64,000 bases of DNA, taken from NCBI GenBank assembly GCA_014905825.1, contig JACGCN010000002.1:2852001-2916000 (forward strand), given 5' to 3'. The notes beneath the pieces are model-generated. The model did not search any database. It was not told the DNA's origin and was given only the letters and a program-made list of their open reading frames with translations. The translations under genes were made by a program, and so were the position numbers. This DNA comes from Lyophyllum atratum (lineage: Eukaryota > Basidiomycota > Agaricomycetes > Agaricales > Lyophyllaceae). Position 1 is the first letter of the stretch. The number at the start of each line of letters is the position of its first letter. Positions 1-10,865 of this stretch are shown piece by piece.

Positions 1-492
1 CCTTCTCTCTCCATTTCATCACTTCTATTGCTCGCATCAGTCTATTGGATAGACAAGCCCTTCTCGATGCGGCCATCATCGAATCGTACTTGATAGGTGA
101 AATGCTATTGGAAAGGGATGAGAAGACGTAAACGTCTCCCCGGTTTTGCCATTACTACGCACGAAAGCATTTCCCAGACCTGATTTGTAATTGGCCCCCA
201 CCACTCCTTTAAGCCCCGCCGCCTTCCCTTGATGCTCCTCTGTGAGGCAGACTACGTCAGTTCTTTTGAACTTTTATGTCCATTGAGCACAAATTTGAGC
301 TGGAGCGAGATTAGGCGCACCTTAGGCTGAGGATCTGCCATGATTGTGGGGAAGATTCGTGTGAGCTGGATCCTTCGAAGATTACATATAGGGCCGAAAT
401 CACCGATACCCCGTGACAATCTACATCTGTAAGCCTACGTCCACATCTCTTTGTTGTACCGTGAGAAATTGAAATTTGCGCACTCTTCTGTC
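1..492. other. upstream flank, no gene seen
   Basis: I see no open frame with fungal gene character here. It precedes the kinase-like gene beginning at 493 and may hold its promoter or 5' UTR, but no clear TATA element or repeat was recognised. Confidence 0.4.
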
Positions 493-1968
493 ATGCTCAA
501 CCCCATCGTTGCCGCCCTGGGTGGCCTCCTCTCGATTGTTTGGCTTTACAGGCCCATTCGCATCGTCCGCGTGCAGGGTTTCTGGAACACCGTCGTTTGG
601 ACAACCCGCTCCTGGCTATGGAATCATCCCGTTACCCCGGATTTCGACATTTGGAACGAAGGCGATCCCAACGACGAGGTCAACTTCACGAAGCAGCGCT
701 ACCGTGTTCTTCGTATATGGCGCTTTTTACACCCCTTCTTTGCTTTGAAAGGATATTTCTGTTATATCCACAAAGATCCAGAAGAGTTCTGCAGTGATCT
801 CATTCCAGATACAAAGCGTGCCGATCCAAAACTGACACACTTTCCATTTGCACGCTCCTGTTGTAAAGATGATGAAGAAGCCAGGTTCTCATTTTGTGTA
901 AGAGCTGATTTTAGATGGGTCAATTGGTAACTTAGCTTATGGGTCAGTCAGGGAACGTATGGCCTGCGCGCGACAGGAATGGACAAGATGTGGTGATCAA
1001 GTACGAGTTCTTTGAATTCCCGAACAAATCAGTCCTTAAACTGTACAGGGCGGTGTCTGGTGCCAGTCCAACAAGGGAACTGCAAGCCTTTCATCTATTG
1101 CACTCGGATACCTTACGCAACGATCCACGAAACCGCACAATTCCAATTTTGGAGTATATAGAATTTAACAAGCAAGTTTTTGCTGTTATGCCGAGGTAGC
1201 TCGCTGCCTTCCTTCATTTTGAGCACACTGATACTGACCTCACAAAGGTGGGGCTGCGCATGCGATGGGGACTTCGTCAACGTGGGGGAATTGGTTCGAT
1301 ATGGGAATGCATTCTTTGAGGTGATTATGCGCACTATTTTGCGAATCGCAACCAAGTAAAGTGTTGCTTTTAGGCAGTGGCTTTCCTCCATGAGCACAAG
1401 ATTGGGCACGGTGACATCCTTCTGCAAAACATGATGATGGACATGATAGTTCCACATTACCCGCATCCTATTCTGGCTGGACTTCGTGGACCAGAGCGCC
1501 GATATGCTCTTATTGACTTTGAGACGGCAACGCTGCCGCCTGTGGATGGCTCTGAGAACTCGCCGATGCTTGAGAAAGCTTTCAAAAAGGACATTTTCAA
1601 CCTCGCGGATGAACTGGAGGTCCATCTTCGTGTTAGTTATGAATTTGATACCATCGTATTGGCTTGCGCTCTAACTCGTTCTATCCAGTGTATCGAAGAT
1701 GTGATTCCCGACATTGTCAAGCTTTTTGATTCCATGAAGGATCCCGATAGTCAGATTACTGCTGCTGGCGCGCTTGCTCGCTTTGAAGAAATCTGTAGCA
1801 CCCTTGGTGCAGAGGATCTTCAGCGCCATGTGGAGGCCACTCGTTGGCGTTCAAGTTTGGGTATATTGATCATTCCATTATCTCGGACATTAGGATGTCT
1901 GACACTCATCTTCTGCAGGTGGCATGCAATATCGCAATGGACCCCCTGTGTATCCGTCGTCTCTCTAG
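493..1968 (+). CDS. atypical protein kinase-like protein, 5' junction unresolved
   Basis: The 3' exons join cleanly: 939-1195, 1248-1320, 1374-1631, 1689-1854 and 1919-1968 (stop TAG), with introns of 52, 53, 57 and 64 nt. They encode an N-lobe-like segment containing WPARDRNGQDVVIK, a helix with AVAFLHEHKIGHGD followed by LLQN, and ALIDFETA. These match the catalytic-loop and metal-binding regions of protein kinases, except that HRD reads HGD and DFG reads DFE, as I recall for a large Agaricomycete family of kinase-like proteins. Activity is therefore doubtful. The upstream frame from ATG 493 starts with a hydrophobic segment (possible membrane anchor) and runs to about 900. I found no canonical intron of normal length joining it to the glycine-rich segment at 939, so a frameshift or unusual splice is possible. 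The protein may be a pseudokinase or the gene may be decaying. Confidence 0.6.
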
Positions 1969-3055
1969 TATTTCTACATACTGCATAGCCGTTTTCATGT
2001 GATGCCCCGTAACAAATCAGTTACCTGCGCCGTGCTGCGCGTCCTCGATTACCCTTCAGTACAGCTACGAATTAAACTGACATTGGAAAATACTATACAC
2101 AGCCGTTCTCAAATTAGCGTACTTCCTCCTGACTCAAAAGGCAGTACACAAGTACAGTGTACTCGTTTTTGTATCATGTCACCCTCAATTTAGAATACGA
2201 CTACCTGGTTATGTCACTTCGGATAGTGATGCCCGATACGTACGATACCGCAACAGATGTTATCCAAGAACACGGGCTGGCTGGCCTGTTGAAGACGCAC
2301 AGCATGCCCAATCCGCAGATCCAGCAATCGATGTTTTCAGCGATCGCTGCGCTGTATGATGGTCCCGGGGAGTCGTAGTACCGTCATTCCGGTCAGACAA
2401 CAAGTCCAGGGCGGACCATCGGTTGAACCGCGGTGCCAGGACTGGCTTTGACTTAAGTATACCCCTTTGAACTATACCCCGCATTACTTCATACCCAACT
2501 GCCTCTTCTTGCAATACCCCTTTGTTACTTATATATACTGCCACCAGCTTGAGCTTCAATACATAGCATCGGACTTCGTTCATCTGGGAAATGTCGGGTA
2601 TCGCTGCTGCTGCGTATCTGCTACAAACATTACTCCAGATGCGGTGTGTAACGAGGAATTACAACACCGCGCGTCCGATGGCATGCATTCTGGGCGCGTC
2701 GTCGATGTTGGGAAATGGATATGGCGGTAGTAGTCCGACAAATCCGGGCCGCCCATGCACAGCCCATCACGCGGTCGACACGTGATCGACGTGTTATTTC
2801 AAATTTTGGAGGATCATATCCCGTTGATGTTGAAGTTGAAGTTTGAACCAGATCCACCAGAACATGCTGGGACAGCGCCCCTTCTCTGCCCTATACCCAC
2901 CAATCCAGGAAACCTTGTGTACGTGACTATACTAGACGGTGATAGTAATCGGAAGGTTTGCCCTATGCCGCCAAACCTTGTCTTGCTTGACTACCTTGTT
3001 AATTACAGAAAGGCTTATCATAGTCGCTGAACCTGTCTTTCTCGCATCGTAAAAT
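1969..3055. other. intergenic, no supported gene
   Basis: Several short open frames exist on both strands (for example 2755-3030, +), but none shows a recognisable domain or a consistent exon chain. The NADAR gene promoter probably lies in the last few hundred bases. Confidence 0.4.
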
Positions 3056-4919
3056 ATGGGCGCCACATCCTCCAAGTCGAAACATGGCTCTCATCCGCTG
3101 AATGCCTCGAAGGGTTACCCCCCTTACCGACAGGGTCCTCCTATGTCAGGTTATGGGCCCGGTCAACCGAACTACGGACAGGGATTTACGCCAAACTATG
3201 GCCACAGTGCCCCTGTGATACCTTTTGGACAAGGAGCGATAGGCTATGGGCAGGGTCCCCCGCCAAACTATACACCAGGTCCACCAAACTATGGGCGAGG
3301 TGTTATACCAAATAATGGACCAGTTATTCCTCAAGGGTTTGGGGATAATTACCCTCAGGTCCGGATGCCTGACCCACAGGTGCATCACCCATCTCAATCC
3401 ATGCAGGACCACCAAACTCCACGAGAATCAGGGGCTGTACGCGAAGCACGAGAGAGACGAGCGGGGCGCCAAACGCACGAACGATCGACAAGGCGGCACA
3501 GAACTCGGAAACGGACCCTTACTGGGACGATTAGAATCGCAAGCAGTGGAGAGGGCCAAAGTACGTGCTTCTATCTCAACAATTTCCCCCGATATTGACA
3601 TATTTGAGATCAGCGTCTACGCAGCCTATAGGCCATAATCTTGCAGGAGTTCAGCCTCACGTTCAGATCCCTGCATCCACCTCCGCCTCTCCTATGGGAG
3701 CTCCCGCTCATCCTGCACAGGGCAGTGCACACCGAGCGCAGACACCCTGGCACCCCCCGTCCTCAATAGAGCCCAGCAATAGCCAAGGTTCCCATTCACA
3801 GTCTTCTCACATGTCGATACCCCAGCCTGGTTTACAGGCACATACTGCGCCTTCCAGTCAGTACCAACCTGCCCCAGTGATCCCGTCACAAATCCCCCCA
3901 CGACGGTCTTCCCAGGTCCGTTACTCCCATACATCGGACACTACTGGTGGAACACGTACGACGAATCCCAACATACCTCCAATGCGTGACAGCAGCGCAT
4001 CAATGCCGTCTACGACGGAACCTCGAGTGCGCGCGCCTAACCCTCTCCCCGAACCACCTCGTGACGTCTACGCAACCTCTCCATTCAAACACCTCTTAAC
4101 GCCCAAAGAACTTCCCACGACGGCTAGTCATAATCAGACGGCGTTTATCAAGAGAGAGATCATTACTGAGACGAAGCCCCCGAAAAAGGGTCTGTTCCGC
4201 GCTTTCAGCAGCAAGAAACCCGCGCTGCAGCGGTCGAAGACGATCGAGTACGTCTACGCCCCGACTTTATCTCACAATTCCACAACCTCCAAACGATCGT
4301 CTGTGATGACTGCCATTCATCCCCCAGCGTCAGCGCCAGCTGCGGCTCCTTCTATGTCCAGAGCCCAGGCTGCACCGCAGCCCATGATCGACTCGGACGC
4401 GAGCCCCGACCAGCCGATCTACTTCGATCAAGATTCTGAATATTCCTACTATCTTATCCATTCCCCTCATCCTGTCTTTCACGAGGGCCAGGAGTACCCT
4501 ACAGCCGCGCATCTCCTTGAGGCGCTCAAGTTCCTTCCGGACCATCCAGAAATCGCAGAGCGTATCCGGCAGTGCGACGACACCGAAGAAGTATACCAGC
4601 TGTCTGCCGAGTATGCACAGCACGAGAACCCGGATTACGCCCCTTCCATCGTCGATACCGTGCGTCTGCTCTGTTCTGTTCTCTCCGGGATTTCGCACTG
4701 ACTCGTCTGGTGGTGTAACAGATGCAGAAAGTGATAAGCTTGAAGTTTAAGCAGCACGCGGATCTCCGGTATAAGCTGTGGAATACTGACCCCGCGCCCC
4801 TCAGATACAACGACCCGTCCGATTCGTTCTGGGGCATCGGACCCACGGGACGGGGACGAAACGAGTTGGGAGCTGTCCTGGAGCGAGTTAGGGCGGAGGT
4901 GAAGCCGAGGCGCAGATGA
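3056..4919 (+). CDS. NADAR-domain protein with predicted N-myristoylation signal
   Basis: Predicted exons are 3056-3560, 3647-4659 and 4722-4919 (introns 86 and 62 nt, phase consistent), giving 571 aa. The C-terminal ~140 residues form a NADAR (YbiA/DUF1768) domain: HSPHPVFHEGQEYPTAAHLL, then IAERIR, then MQKVISLKFKQH in exon 3, and finally DSFWGIGPTGRGRNELG. NADAR enzymes are N-glycosidases acting on riboflavin-pathway intermediates, and some remove ADP-ribose from nucleic acid. The first residues, MGATSSKSK, fit the eukaryotic N-myristoylation pattern (Gly2, Ser6, Lys7), which suggests membrane tethering; that is inference. Residues ~20-110 are a low-complexity Gly/Pro/Tyr/Gln segment of repeated YGQG/YGRG-like units, followed by a long Ser/Pro-rich disordered linker. 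It converges on the La-related gene at 5143-6911. Confidence 0.85.
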
Positions 4920-5142
4920 GTGCTACGAGACCGATATACCTGGTAATTATTGACTACGCTACGATTCATCACGGAACTGTTATGACCCACCCTCCCCCGG
5001 CCCAATGTTATCGGTCGACGTGTTCACTTGCTGTGCATATATACCCCCCACGACGGAAATGGCTACGTTATTAGTATGTAGTATATGTAGTTTGCCTTTT
5101 TATGTAGTCTATCTCTTTGCTGCATGTACGATTCATGATGTA

Positions 5143-6911
5143 TCAATGTTTCCGCCTCTTCCGTTTCCTCGTCTCGCCACCGTTAACATCGCCATCCAAA
5201 ATCTTACCAGATGGCGAGGTCTGCATCGAAGCGATCGCTTTCTGGACCGCCTGGCGCCGCACCTTCTCTGGGACTTTCTCCCAGTAAAGCTCCTCGCGTC
5301 TGCCCGTCACTAGCTCCATCACGACCGGCGGGGACTTCCCATCTGCTGGCACCCCGACCTCGTCTAGCCCCCGAGCATGCGATGTTGGATGACGGACAAA
5401 GTGATCAACAAGCAACTGTGCGTGTTTCGGTGTCGCTAGACGCAAATGGCACTGGAAGGGCAGGGACGTCACTATTGGGGTAGGGGCGTTGATGAGAGAG
5501 ATGTGACGTACAGAATCCATGCCTTTATTGAAATCCACATAATCTAGCCCGTCGGTCTGGAGTTCCCCACTCGCTAGTGACGACTCCAACGCGGTCGCGA
5601 AAAACTTGCGGAGCGTAGTCTTGTTGGTCTCCGGGTGGATGTTACGTACGAACACGAGGGAATTGAAGGGGTATGGCGACGAGTAGTCCAGTGTCCGTAT
5701 GGCATCTGGCTCATCATGCTCGCTTTCAAGTGGAGGTTTTGTAACGGGCTCCGGGGCCGCCTTTGAAGTTGATACCACGGGTATCGGGCGTTCCACAACG
5801 TCGTGTGCGTTGATTTCTGCTACCAGCCGTCCGCGATACGACAGGTACTCCTCCTTTAGCTTGTCCCATCGCAGCTTCGACAACGCCCGGAAGCCATATT
5901 TAACCGCCTCTTGCACCTCGGTGCGCCCCTCCCGATCTTCCGGCTTTGCTGGATGATGCGTAGGGCTGGGGTGTCGGTCCCAACGCCACCTGTTCAAGAG
6001 AAACTCTGCGTCTTGATCGTCTTTCAGTACCAAGAGGGCAAAGCCTTTGCAGGTCGGCCGGTCATCGGGTTTGTCCTGGTGGTGTGGGGGGAATATGATG
6101 CTTTGGACGCGGGTCAGAGGTGCTGTTGATGATGGGTAATCCTCAAGCAAGGTAACGAGGAACCGTGCAATTGTTGGAACGGTCCTGTGTTGCACTGGGA
6201 TATTTTCCTGTGCGGAGAATGGGAATTGAGACAATGTGAATGGGATACTTGGAAAGAATACGCACGACGTAAACGGTCCGTCGTTCCCAGTCCGTCCTCG
6301 AATACCCTCGCGAAGGACCTGTAAGAGTTTCTGTCCAATCCTTCCGGCGTACCTCATACGCTCCAATGTCCTTCGAGTCGGTTTGCCCGCCAAACCACGT
6401 CGAGGCAGATGGGTCAGAAACCAACAGCCGGACTTCCAGCACATCTGCAGCATTCGACCTCAGAGCTCTGGCAATTGGTACTTGCGAGTTTCCCAATCCC
6501 AAAGGGGCCAGAAGTTTCGAGTCCTCGAGGAGGTGGCTGAGGGGAAAGACTTGGTAGAACCAACTCAACTTCGGACGCGAGGCGAGGAGGATACGACTTA
6601 CATCCTTCTCCCTGCTCGCTCGAGCTCGCGTCACTACTCCATTCGAGTTTTCTACGCAGGTCGGGATCACTCCAGAGCGCGTAATCGGACAGCGCAAGAC
6701 ACAAAAGGACTGTATAGTCCTCGTTGGTGTATTGCCCTTTATTGCTGGCTTGGGGATTCTTCGGCGGACGCGTTGCGCTCGGCACGGCTAGTTGAGAGGC
6801 TCCCCCTGGTGCTTGCCGCACAGCTGATGCTGTCGCTGGAGAAACATGCTGGGTTGACTTCCGTTTGGCGCTGGAAAGAGTTCGTGGTACAAAAGGAAAC
6901 GCGGACGACAT
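5143..6911 (-). CDS. La-related RNA-binding protein, LARP7/Pof8-like
   Basis: Predicted coding exons are complement(6602-6911, 6266-6549, 5512-6207, 5143-5451), giving 532 aa. Introns are 52, 58 and 60 nt; the last is a multiple of three and leaves the frame open. The order is La motif (YTNEDYTVLLCLALSDYALW, then FFPLSHLLEDSKLLAPLG and VLEVRLLVSD), RRM1 (RNP2-like TVYVENIPVQ formed across a splice, RNP1-like CKGFALLVLK), an alpha-helical linker, and a C-terminal RRM (NSLVFVRNIHPETNKTTLRK, LDYVDFNKGMDS, then CHLRLATPKHAQ) followed by a helix with REELYWEKVPEKVRRQAVQK. That is the layout of LARP7-family proteins, whose C-terminal xRRM binds RNA. In fission yeast the member is the telomerase subunit Pof8. 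The tail is basic (KRKRRKH). The family assignment is good; a telomerase role is inferred from homology. Confidence 0.75.
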
Positions 6912-7000
6912 GATTGACTGTTGTTTGCCTGCACATAATTTTCCAGCTTGTCTCCAGCGGCCCTCCTGGTCCCGCCTAAATATCCCCGCCCGCCATCGAT

Positions 7001-7102
7001 GGATTAGAATTCAGGGTATGCATACAATATCAGTATCAAATATCCAAGCAAAGAACAGCAAAATGCAGGGCACTCGACGAAACAGAATCCTGTGCGTAGT
7101 AT
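7001..7102. repeat. degenerate copy of VPS41 3' end (copy 1)
   Basis: This is about 100 bp similar, in the same orientation, to 10680-10800. Shared blocks include ATGGATTAGAATTCAGGGTA and ATATCCAAGCAAAGAA. Relative to the parent it covers the 3' UTR and the stop-codon region of VPS41. It sits just upstream of the orphan gene at 7241. Confidence 0.8.
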
Positions 7103-7240
7103 AGTATCATCTGAATCGTATCTAATCTAGTCAGCACATTACAATCTGGCCGCCAAGGCTTACTGCACTGGGTTTAAAGACCGACGAATTGACGTTGAAT
7201 GACAACTTCGTCCCACATCTTCTCCCACTCGCTCTACATT

Positions 7241-8145
7241 ATGAATCGCCGCGCCACTGCATCATCGAGCACTGGTACAACCACAATTTATCCCAACTAT
7301 GCCGCCGAAAGCCCCGAAATCACGGAGTGGGTGCAGTACACGATGAAGCGCCTTCAAATTGACACAGAACAACATCTCCGCAACGTATGCATCGAGACCT
7401 ATGGCTCACTCGAGAATGCCATGAAGATAACTAAAGCGGCTGATGCCGAAGACATGGAACTCCAGAGACAAGCCCTTGAAAAGGAGTTCCCCAATGGTGG
7501 AGGCCCTATCGCGCTCGGGGTGAGTCGTCGGTGAATCGGGCGCTTTCGTGGCTGACAGAATATTCGTGTTCGTAGGCCAAGCCTTTCAAGGGCGAGCGCG
7601 TGACTACCGCACCCATCAGGCAAGGGGTGTGGCTCCGCGTCTGGGGAGACAAATTGGCGAGCCTCCACTGCTACTGCTTCGACTTCGTGGACAGGACGGC
7701 AGGTACATGCGCACTCCCAAGGGGCTCAGGATTTATTCGCAGCCGACTGGGGCCGAGGTTCTTTCGATCGAGAAGTCGGTAGACAAGGCCATGGAGGCGT
7801 CAGCGCAGGTTGCGACGTCCGTTAACGCCACGTACGATGCCAGCAAAGTCGATGAGAAGTGGGAGACGTACGTCATTCAGGAAGGCACCAATCTCCGCAT
7901 CGTGCAAGACGGACTACAGGACGTAGATATCCAGATCCCGACACGCGTGCCACATAATACCAACTTGGTCACTCTCCAACCTGCCCATTATCGTGTAAGT
8001 CCACACGTTCATCAGACGGCGGACCTTCTGCTGATGTAGCGCGATTCTTAAGCATCAGTAGGTTATTACCGCTGTCGAACGGTTGGCGGTCCTAGTCTCG
8101 GGCATGGAGGTGTTTACTTCCTCGATTCTCCTCGGACACGCCTAG
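7241..8145 (+). CDS. hypothetical protein (orphan), four exons
   Basis: A plausible exon chain is 7241-7519, 7576-7686, 7743-7994 and 8062-8145, giving 241 aa; an in-frame ATG at 7199 would add 14 residues. The second intron uses a weak donor (GTGGAC) and is the least certain join. I recognise no domain. Visible features are a Ser/Thr-rich N-terminus, a predicted helical segment (EWVQYTMKRLQIDTEQHLRN), a stretch with a VWLRVWGDKL core, and an amphipathic helix EKSVDKAMEASAQ. The final exon ends in a hydrophobic VFTSSILLGHA. No signal peptide is evident. It lies about 100 bp after a partial copy of the VPS41 3' end, which may supply its promoter region. It could be a lineage-specific gene. Confidence 0.5.
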
Positions 8146-8932
8146 GCACACCCCCTGCTTACTTTCTATTTGCTTATGCCCGGCTCTTCTCACTTGTACG
8201 CTCGCACCGATACACAACCTCGTCACTGTGTACTCCGTATACCATCCTGTTTACGCCCACATGTATATACCCAAGGCCTTCTTCAAATTCAAGTTCTATC
8301 ACTAGTTATCCCAGTCAGACTTTCGGCCGCAGAGCCATGTCCCTCGATTCTCCTGGAGGATTTCCACTGCGGGTGGAAGGTTGTGTGATTTTTGACACGG
8401 GGCTAGCACTTCTGCACCGTCATGGTGGCATTGCCTGCCGGTTCTGAGAAAGTGAGGACTACGGCCGACGGCAATATCGTCCCGCCGATGGGTGTGTTAA
8501 TCTTGAGGGTCAGTTGCTTCTTGCGCTTTTGTCCACTGGGACATTAATCTGCCCTGGGTGGTATCGTCAGACAATTCTATCGATCAGACTACTTTCTCTG
8601 CTTTCTGGTATGCTCGTTCTTCCCAAGAGATGCCAACCAACGCGCACTACGTCCAAATAGCCTGTCAGTAGGCCTTGGACCCGCTTTCTGAACCTCGCTT
8701 TGCAGACATCATCGCGGCCAGGGGTTTCTTAGGCTTCCTCGAAATACAATATCACCTTGTTTCATTTTGACTGTCTGCTCATCTCCGATCATCCTTCGAT
8801 TCACGGCGCCGGGCGCTGTGAGTCAGTAGCAAGTCCCCCTCTCATGCCACCAGAAGTATCTACCTTCGGTTCGACGGGAACGCTTCGAAATGCCATCATA
8901 TATCACTTCTCTCGCTGATCGACGGTCCCCTT
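8146..8932. other. intergenic, no gene seen
   Basis: There is no open frame with a convincing exon chain or domain. The stretch separates two orphan plus-strand genes. Confidence 0.4.
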
Positions 8933-9110
8933 GACCATCCGATTAGAATTTAGGGTATACATACAATATCACTATCAGATATCCAAGCAAAGAAAAGCTT
9001 AAGCAAAGCACACCGCAGTCGACGAAATAGAAACATGTGCGTAGTCCTTCGCTGTGCTGATGGCAAACCGACCAGTCGGACCACTCCCAGTGTCAGACTC
9101 ACGAGTCACT
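8933..9110. repeat. degenerate copy of VPS41 3' end (copy 2)
   Basis: About 175 bp closely similar to 10680-10865 in the same orientation, including GGGTATACATACAATATCAC and GCGTAGTCCTTCGCTGTG. On the minus strand it still carries the equivalent of the last VPS41 codons (VCHQHSEGLR-like) and the 3' UTR. It lies about 120 bp upstream of the coiled-coil orphan gene at 9229. Confidence 0.85.
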
Positions 9111-9228
9111 GTGAGGGGCGAGCGGGGTCACGTTTCCGTCACAACCACGTGAGCATGACGTATGATCCTTCAACGTTTGTTCCAAAACGACCATCCAAAC
9201 TATCATTGTCAAACCACCTTCCTTCACC

Positions 9229-10148
9229 ATGGCCGATGCTGTTCCTCCAACCTACCAGTATCCTATCCCTAGCATTCACACAAAATACCCCGAGTTACCT
9301 CTGGTCCTCGGAACCATTGATTTAAATCACAATATCGACCCTGGAAGTCTGATCTCGCCTGCCGACCTCAGGAATGCAGAAGAAGCTGCAGAAGCTCTGA
9401 AGGCCGCTGAAAGTATGGGAAATTACCTGGTCCTCCTCGTTCGATGTATTGATCCATTACAGTACTCCACCAGGCACCAGTCACCCCCCAAATGGTCCAC
9501 AGTGCATCTCTCAGGGTCACTGCAATCCGAGCAGCACGTATGTGACATTTGATTCTCCAATACACCATCTACTCACATACTTTCTTAGATTCTGCAGCAG
9601 AATATGCCCCTGCCAACATAAACGATGCCCTTGCTGAAATCCTAGACCAGCTCAGGGGGCTCAGAGAATCACAAACTCGCCTTGAAGAATCAAACACTCG
9701 CCTGGAAGAATCAAACACTCGCCTGGAAGAATCAAACACTCGCCTGGAAGCATCGAACGGGACCATTAAAGCAATCCTCCACAATACCCGCATCATAGGA
9801 AGAAATCAGAAGACCCTCCCAGAGGACTGCTCTCCCCTCCAGAAAACTGTAAGTAGGTCTGCAATAATCCTATCCACAAACTCACCATACGCTGTATGTC
9901 TACAGGTTCCAGGGGATGGCGCTGGCCTTGCTCAACCCCTGGGGCGACGACGGCGACGTGGGGCTGCAGCTTTACCTGAGTTTGAGGTGGGTGATGTACC
10001 ACCCAACTTCAAGACTAGGATTGATGAACACACTGGTGACGAAATTCTCGAGCTCATTGTTTTCTACAATGATGATTTTGGTATTCTACCGGGTGATGGT
10101 ATTGCTACTCGCCACAAAAAACTGCGTAGTTTCTTGTCGGACTACTGA
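9229..10148 (+). CDS. hypothetical coiled-coil protein with perfect heptad repeat
   Basis: Predicted exons are 9229-9412, 9463-9537, 9589-9848 and 9906-10148, with introns of 50, 51 and 57 nt and consistent phase, giving 253 aa. The N-terminal part has no recognised domain. A leucine-containing helix (INDALAEILDQLRGLRESQ) leads into four tandem copies of the heptad TRLEESN/TRLEASN, encoded by 21-bp DNA repeats. A short Arg-rich patch (GRRRRRG) and an acidic C-terminal segment (FNDDFG-like, read YNDDFGILPGDG) follow. A helical oligomerisation role is likely from the heptads. No function can be assigned. It follows copy 2 of the VPS41 3'-end repeat. Confidence 0.6.
9678..9761 (+). repeat. 21-bp tandem repeat coding for a heptad
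   Basis: Four head-to-tail units of 21 bp, with unit CGCCTGGAAGAATCAAACAC plus one base. The first differs by one base and the last is diverged. Each unit adds exactly one coiled-coil heptad, so copy-number change keeps frame and register. Confidence 0.9.
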
Positions 10149-10679
10149 TCATTACCGTAGATAGACACACATGTCGTAGGCTAGACCAGACCAACACACT
10201 TCATGAGCATAGCTATCTACGTCGGAGGGCACCTTGGCCTACTCCATCATCATGATGTTTGCTGTAATGATCAAGCCCATGAATGAAGCATTTAGAACTG
10301 TAAGCTGCAAAGGCATAGAGGCAGGTGCTAGGCATGATAGGTGCATGTTGTCAGTGACTGGCAACTTGATTTACTGATGTGACGCGAACACATAACCCAT
10401 GCATTTTTCACCACTTAGGTGCGTTCATACTTCTCGCGCCTTATACTACCTTTTCCCGACCGTGGCAAGTTCACGACCCTATAGTGAGGTCTCATTTTTC
10501 ATCGTTCAGTTACTGCCTGGGTCTCTTCCAGCCGAAAACGGGCACAGTGCGAATACAACTAGGCATCGCATAGCAGGACACGTCCAAGCCCCTCGGGGGA
10601 CATGAAAAAGCAGACGCATCGACCTGATGCCGTGCTGAAGTCGCAGCACTAATCGTTGATCCCGCTAGATATCGCCGCC
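10149..10679. other. intergenic, no gene seen
   Basis: This is the space between the coiled-coil orphan gene and the VPS41 3' end, which converge. No feature was recognised beyond the edge of the VPS41-derived repeat. Confidence 0.4.
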
Positions 10680-10865
10680 CGGCCGCCATCAATGGATTAG
10701 AATTCAGGGTATACATACAATATCACTATCAAATATCCAAGCAAAGAAAAGCCTAAGCAAAGCACAGCGCAGTCGACGCCATAGAATCATATGCGTAGTC
10801 CTTCGCTGTGTTGATGGCAAACCGGACAGCCTTGCCGGATCCTCGCACGGACCACAGACTCACTA
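10680..10865. repeat. parent copy of the VPS41 3'-end repeat
   Basis: This covers the last VPS41 coding exon (10787-10862) and its 3' UTR. Degenerate copies in the same orientation lie at 8933-9110 and 7001-7102, about 1.75 and 3.7 kb away. Confidence 0.85.

Noticed and set aside
2755..3030. 91-aa plus-strand frame upstream of the NADAR gene
   Set aside because: No recognisable motif, no supporting introns, and composition like the surrounding spacer.
9678..9761. Possible CRISPR-like regular repeat
   Set aside because: Units are head to tail without spacers and lie in a coding exon of a fungal gene.
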